33,909 nt of DNA. Source: Acidobacteriota bacterium. Lineage in GTDB: Bacteria; Acidobacteriota; Blastocatellia; Chloracidobacteriales; Chloracidobacteriaceae. Position 1 is the first letter of the stretch. Every line of letters begins with the position of its first letter. Positions 30,801-33,909 of the stretch are shown here, piece by piece. The position numbers were made by a program, and so were the translations under genes. The stretch spans positions 1 through 33,909 of the forward strand of contig JACQXX010000022.1 in NCBI GenBank assembly GCA_016208495.1, written 5' to 3'. The notes beneath the pieces are model-generated. The model ran no database searches. It saw nothing but the letters and a program-made list of their open reading frames with translations, and had not been told where the DNA came from.

Positions 30801-31476
30801 TCTGCGTGGACGCACGGCTGAACGCAAAAACGAGCCGGCACTGGCCTACGTCGAGGCGGAAAGTTATGTCTATTACCAGAAAGGCAGCCTGGTGATGTAT
30901 GCCCTCAAAGATTATATCGGCGAAGACCGGGTCAATGCGGCGCTCAAGAAATTCATTAAGGAATGTGGCTTTCAAAACCCGCCGTTTACCAATTCGCTTG
31001 AATTTCTCAAGTACATCCGCGAAGTCACACCGCCGGAAATGCAATATCTGATTACTGATCTCTTTGAAACCATTACTCTGTTTGAGAATCGGGCAATTGA
31101 AACCAGCTACAGCAAAACCCCGGATGGCAAATACCTGGTCAAACTCAAGGTTGACGCCAAAAAGCTGCGGGCGGATGGGTCAGGCGACGAAAAGGAAATT
31201 GCCATCAATGACTTGATTGATATCGGTGTGTTTTCGGGAGAGAAGAAGAAAGAAAAAGTTCTTCACCTTCAAAAATACCGAATTGACAAGGCACAGATGG
31301 AATTTGAAATCACCGTGGACGAAGAACCAGCCCGGGCTGGAATTGATCCGTACAACAAGTTGATTGACCGTAATTCAGACGACAATGTGATTGAGGTCAG
31401 TCAGAAGTCTCAAACCGGCAAGCCGGTGGGAATCAAAATCCAATCAGGCGACCAGCCAAGTCAGATCAGGGATTGA
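27838..31476 (+). CDS. ABC permease fused to an M1-family zinc metallopeptidase
   Basis: 1212 residues. The N-terminal ~590 residues form two ABC-2 type membrane blocks of several helices each (for example 'FGLWFLMGFLYTS', 'YLVMLLVYAGIPLGMLIGGL', 'IVFIGMFILML', 'LLLALTVVGMGI'). A last helix (about 575-590, 'ALLAVTFVGSGVFIFYN') leads to a large outer domain. This is a peptidase M1-like fold with the zinc motif HELAHQWW (His933, Glu934, His937) and the third ligand Glu957 in LLAETLSQY. The aminopeptidase GAMEN loop is replaced by 'FAQSFPNTIPYSES'. The glutamate is one residue further from the HExxH than in classic M1 enzymes. ATG 27838 is chosen after AGCAGG; GTG 27832 is an alternative. The fusion implies peptide cleavage coupled to transport, or regulation of the transporter. 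Confidence 0.92.
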   Translation: MFAEIFRFEMNYRFKRISTYVYFGLWFLMGFLYTSTEGLSIGVGGKVLKNGPYGISLMTAVLGAFGVMITSAIFGTAIHRDFEQNTYSTLFTTPLTRRSYLGGRFLASYLVMLLVYAGIPLGMLIGGLMPWADKTKLMPVHLANYFQPFLVLAVPSIFLTGALFFLVGALSRSLLAVYLQGVVFFALYLITLPLIREIGNDTLPGLADPLGIVAINIITKYWTVAERNSQLLPMTGVLLYNRLIWVGVGVMALALVMRFFTFSSEMPSFLGSRKKKVQADEPAVPKPAHLELPVVRQLFSGSTRWLQFLTLTRLNFLSVVKEIPFMAIVFIGMFILMLNGSQAGKFYGTQVFPVTYIIIEVIQGGFSLFFIILITMYAGELVWKERGVKFDQIHDALPLPGFLTYLSQLSALTLVYSVLLLALTVVGMGIQVWHGYFKFELALYLKEAFFIQLPSLMQVTAVALLAQTVLKNKFLGHAVVILFFMSLGFISEFGLEHKLYRYSSNASYVYSDMNGFGHFAKPMLWFTVYWTACAGLLAVLTVLLSVKGVDTSWKARVQNARQNLRFPLTAILALLAVTFVGSGVFIFYNTNILNKYQTSDAAKAAVKEYEKLYKKYEKIPQPRITAVKLNVDLFPETREFRAKGSYVLENKTKTDITAIHVTDQSDTIKNLNFSRQVKETLKDVDHSYRIYELPTPLKPGEQIELAFEVEEKNPGFRNSGENNSIVENGTFFNSSYFPKIGYQPDAEMRDEDERKKLGLPPRPGMAPPDNLEARMNTYIANDADWTTFNATVSTSPDQIAIAPGYLQREWLENGRRYFEYQMEAKVLHFFAVLSGRYQVKRDRWNDVNIEIYYHPAHAYNLDRMIQSVKKSLDYYTINFGPYQHKQFRIIEFPRYASFAQSFPNTIPYSESIGFIARVVKDDDIDYPFYVTAHELAHQWWAHQVIGGNVQGSTLLAETLSQYSALMVMEKEYGKEKMRKFLKYELDRYLRGRTAERKNEPALAYVEAESYVYYQKGSLVMYALKDYIGEDRVNAALKKFIKECGFQNPPFTNSLEFLKYIREVTPPEMQYLITDLFETITLFENRAIETSYSKTPDGKYLVKLKVDAKKLRADGSGDEKEIAINDLIDIGVFSGEKKKEKVLHLQKYRIDKAQMEFEITVDEEPARAGIDPYNKLIDRNSDDNVIEVSQKSQTGKPVGIKIQSGDQPSQIRD

Positions 31477-31835
31477 CCGTAACTGGTTAGGGATTGTAAA
31501 AAATCAACTTCCCGTTTTCGTTTGGGAATCAGGCGTTTGGATTGAGCATCCTGAACGGCAACGCTTCGCGGTGCAAGACCAAAACCTGGATGTGGCAGAA
31601 CCGCCTCAGGAACTTATTTTTTAACGCTCCCTTAGCTTGATGCATATGGGGCGCTGTAAAATCACCTCAAATCACAGTTTTTTTCCTTAATCTCTGCGCA
31701 TATTTGGCTGAACCTCGCCGTTCAGGCAAACCACAATCTCCGCTATTTTTTCAGACTTTTTCAACTGGTCGCTTCGTCTGAACACCTGTTCGTCCCTTCT
31801 CCACATTTCTATCCCACTGCACAGAGTTTCGGCCT
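31477..31835. other. 359-bp spacer
   Basis: No gene, strong terminator or repeat array recognised. It contains AT-rich runs (31618-31625, 31678-31685) and must hold the promoter of the glycosidase gene. Confidence 0.4.
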
Positions 31836-33797
31836 ATGCGACCACTGGTGTTGACCTTCCTTGTGATTTTGTGTCTTTTCACACTGCATCTGCCTGCGGC
31901 ACAGCCTTTAACCGTTGCCCAATCATCCGTCACCATTGTTTTGGGTGAGGCGCCGGCGCCATCACCAATTCGGCCTTTGCTTGGCGTCAATGCGGGACCG
32001 GCGCCGGTTGGTGAGCCTGGAAACCCTGATTTGACCGCTGCCTATCAGTCAGCCGGTGTCACGATGGTCAGAAGCCACGATTTTTATGGCCCGCTTGATA
32101 TGACGACGATGTACCCCAATCAGGCCGCCGACCCAGCTCTGGCCTCGTCGTATGACTTCACCACCAGCGACCAGACGTTTCAAGCCATTATCAGCGGAGG
32201 CTTTGAGCCGTACCTTCGGCTGGGAAATTCCTATAACAACTCGCGTCCCGTGACGAACAAAGCCAATTTTGCGCGCGCCGGAGTCGAGGTCATCCGTCAC
32301 TATCGCGATGCAGCCCGCTGGGGGAAAAATTACGTTCGCTTTGTTGAAGTGTGGAACGAACCTGACAACCGGCAATTCTGGACGGGTAGCCGCGAAGAGT
32401 TCTTCGATTTGTTTGCCCAACTGGTCACGGCGCTCAAGGCTGAATTTCCCGATCTCAACGTCGGCGGTCCTGGACTGACGCCTGCCGGGTTTCTCTCGCC
32501 GCAGGGCCAAAATTACACAACCGGCCTGCTCCAGTACCTGCAGCAGCGAAATGTGCCGCTTGATTTCTTTTCGTGGCATGTCTACACCAACAACCCGCAG
32601 GATTTCACAACTGGGGCCACGTTTTACCGCCAGCAACTGGACCGCTTTGGGTTTTCTGCAACCGAACAGCACCTCACCGAATGGAACACCCAGTACCGCG
32701 AAGGCACCACCGATGATCCGGCGCTCCGAACCGGCGCCAAAGGTGCGGCACTGATGACCGCCGGCTGGATTGCCCTCCAAAACACCGAGGTCACCCAGTC
32801 GCTTTTTTATCGGGGAAATGACCCATCGCTCAATTTGCCGACCTTTTACGGGATGTTTTTTGCGGATGGCCGTCCCAAAAGCATCGGACTGGTATTTCAG
32901 CTCTGGTCGCAACTGGTCCAGCATCCAACCCGGATGGCCTCGACCATCAGCAGCAGCACAAGTTTGAAAGTTCTGGCCGGGCGTACCACTACTGCCGGAG
33001 AATACGCCGTCCTGATTGTGAATCCGACCGATGCGGCTACATCGTGGCAGCTTGATGCGATGGTGCTTGAAGGTTTGCCAGAGGGAATCCAACTGCAGCA
33101 GGTCAGCGATGCCAGCACCCAGGTTCAGACAAGCAATCTGGTGTCGCTCCAGTCAGCTATCGGAGCTTTTGCCACACAACTGGTCACGTTTTCAGTCAAC
33201 GACGCACCACCGCCGCCGCCAGCCCCGAAAGTAACGATTTTGTCTCCCAACGGAGGCGAACGATACAAAGCCGGAAGCACCACTGACATTCGCTGGACGA
33301 CCGAAAATCGAAATACCGTTGCCAGCCATGACCTTTCACTCTCCACCGATGGAGGCCAGACATTTCCTGGCTCAATTGTAACGGGACTTTCGGCCCAAAG
33401 TCAGAGCTTTACCTGGACGATTCCAGACGTCGTAACGACCGTGGCGCGTATCAAAGTGAATGTTGTCAGTTCACTCACCGTTGTGGTGGAAGACACAAGC
33501 AACGCCAGTTTTGAAATCTTCCGCGAGTCAGAGCCTTCCGACACAGTTCCACCCGCCGTGACGAATGTTTTCGTTGGCAGCGGTGCCAAAAAAGTCAAAC
33601 GGGGTCAAACAGTTACAATCACCTGGCAATCCAGCGACAATCTGGGCATCACCGCCCATACTCTCCGCCTGTCCACCGACGGAGGCACAACCTTCCCAAA
33701 TCTGCTCGCCACTGGCCTGGCAGGTTCATTTCAATCCTTTTCCTGGACCGTGGCCACCAGCCTTCCAAAGGAACTGGTTGCGAGTTTTGAAAATTGA
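31836..33797 (+). CDS. secreted GH39-like glycoside hydrolase, C-terminus probably cut by an insertion
   Basis: 653 residues. Signal peptide MRPLVLTFLVILCLFTLHLP (cleavage near residue 21-29). The catalytic domain (about 45-370) is a TIM-barrel type: 'AGVTMVRSHDFYGP', then 'VEVWNEPDNRQFW' with the acid/base Glu175, 'DFFSWHVYTNN', and 'HLTEWNT' with candidate nucleophile Glu282. WNEPD and T-E-W fit clan GH-A, family 39-like beta-xylosidase or related. A small beta-domain follows (about 375-460), then a Pro-rich linker and two copies of an Ig-like module ('TILSPNGGERYKAGSTTDI..' and '..VKRGQTVTITWQSSDN'). The second copy matches the first up to 'SWTVATSLPKE' and then ends in an unrelated LVASFEN stop where strand positions equal to 'ARIKVNV...FEIF' should follow. 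The cut lies near 33773 and coincides with IS-like sequence. Confidence 0.8.
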   Translation: MRPLVLTFLVILCLFTLHLPAAQPLTVAQSSVTIVLGEAPAPSPIRPLLGVNAGPAPVGEPGNPDLTAAYQSAGVTMVRSHDFYGPLDMTTMYPNQAADPALASSYDFTTSDQTFQAIISGGFEPYLRLGNSYNNSRPVTNKANFARAGVEVIRHYRDAARWGKNYVRFVEVWNEPDNRQFWTGSREEFFDLFAQLVTALKAEFPDLNVGGPGLTPAGFLSPQGQNYTTGLLQYLQQRNVPLDFFSWHVYTNNPQDFTTGATFYRQQLDRFGFSATEQHLTEWNTQYREGTTDDPALRTGAKGAALMTAGWIALQNTEVTQSLFYRGNDPSLNLPTFYGMFFADGRPKSIGLVFQLWSQLVQHPTRMASTISSSTSLKVLAGRTTTAGEYAVLIVNPTDAATSWQLDAMVLEGLPEGIQLQQVSDASTQVQTSNLVSLQSAIGAFATQLVTFSVNDAPPPPPAPKVTILSPNGGERYKAGSTTDIRWTTENRNTVASHDLSLSTDGGQTFPGSIVTGLSAQSQSFTWTIPDVVTTVARIKVNVVSSLTVVVEDTSNASFEIFRESEPSDTVPPAVTNVFVGSGAKKVKRGQTVTITWQSSDNLGITAHTLRLSTDGGTTFPNLLATGLAGSFQSFSWTVATSLPKELVASFEN

Positions 33798-33872
33798 TCT
33801 AAACCTTTGTTTTGTATATGTTAGAAGATATGAGAACTCGAGTCTCAACATACCAAAACAAAGGAGTAGATC
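33796..33872 (+). promoter_or_regulatory. long imperfect hairpin that covers a ribosome binding site
   Basis: Arms 33796-33822 and 33847-33872 pair almost throughout (GATCTA, CCTTTGTTTTG and ATGTT parts), with an inner near-palindrome TGAGA-ACTCGAG-TCTCA between them. The right arm contains the AAGGAG for the ATG at 33874. A transcript entering from the glycosidase would hide that site, the known anti-readthrough device of several insertion sequences. Confidence 0.65.
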
Positions 33873-33873
33873 G

Positions 33874-33909
33874 ATGGACGTATCATCGCATAACCCCCAA
33901 CCGACGCCA
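33874..33909 (+). CDS. start of a gene, probably a transposase, cut by the window end
   Basis: ATG with AAGGAG seven bases upstream; twelve codons are visible (MDVSSHNPQPTP). The product cannot be recognised from this. The assignment rests on the hairpin over its ribosome binding site and on the abrupt break of the glycosidase just upstream, both usual at the end of an insertion sequence. Confidence 0.4.
   Translation, partial: MDVSSHNPQPTP

Overview
The window looks like a chromosomal segment from an environmental, probably aerobic heterotroph. I infer an Acidobacteriota lineage, possibly Blastocatellia. The inference rests on overall style: moderate GC, many secreted multi-domain proteins, an ABC permease fused to an M1 peptidase, an HcrB/PaoB-type FAD subunit with four cysteines, and spacers full of short tandem repeats. 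No rRNA, tRNA or CRISPR array was seen, so the taxonomy is inference only.

Region 1 (1-4500) is an accessory island. It opens with the 3' end of a polymorphic (RHS-type) toxin and an overlapping immunity gene of the DUF7660 type. Next come an orphan Phd/YefM-like antitoxin and a three-gene minus-strand ParE/RelE-type toxin-antitoxin operon with a very good sigma70-type promoter. A frameshifted CHC2-primase fragment and a PemK/MazF module follow; the MazF toxin is frameshifted near its start and carries an unusual coiled-coil tail. The rest is debris, including a second decayed copy of that tail, a REP-like palindrome and one small unknown gene.

Region 2 (4458-8718) is an operon for an exported molybdenum aldehyde oxidoreductase of the PaoABC/YagTSR type: a Tat-targeted 2Fe-2S subunit, a molybdopterin subunit, an FAD/4Fe-4S subunit and a small Cys-rich protein. 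A secreted DUF1326 protein follows and ends at a two-way terminator shared with a small minus-strand gene. Region 3 (9500-16000) holds two minus-strand unknowns and a 1631-residue secreted protein with TIG, Big and NHL modules and ten tandem repeats of about 103 residues.

Region 4 (16330-22400) begins with a CarH-like MerR/cobalamin-binding regulator whose own promoter carries three 11-bp direct repeats, which look like an autoregulatory operator. After a strong terminator comes a lipid/alcohol cluster: iron alcohol dehydrogenase (preceded by a FadR/TetR-like palindrome), aldehyde dehydrogenase, SCP2-type lipid carrier and a GntR/YtrA-like regulator.

Region 5 (22690-26440) is a three-gene unit in which two paralogous secreted small proteins flank a Tat-exported FAD oxidase, followed by a secreted Ig-like protein. 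Region 6 (26660-31476) pairs an ABC ATPase with a permease/M1-peptidase fusion. Region 7 (31836-33909) is a secreted GH39-like glycosidase whose last domain is cut off, followed by what looks like the start of an insertion sequence with an anti-readthrough hairpin.

A feature that cuts across regions 4-6 is that at least six spacers contain heptanucleotide tandem repeats. The heptamer differs from spacer to spacer, but its inverted copies usually flank the spacer core.
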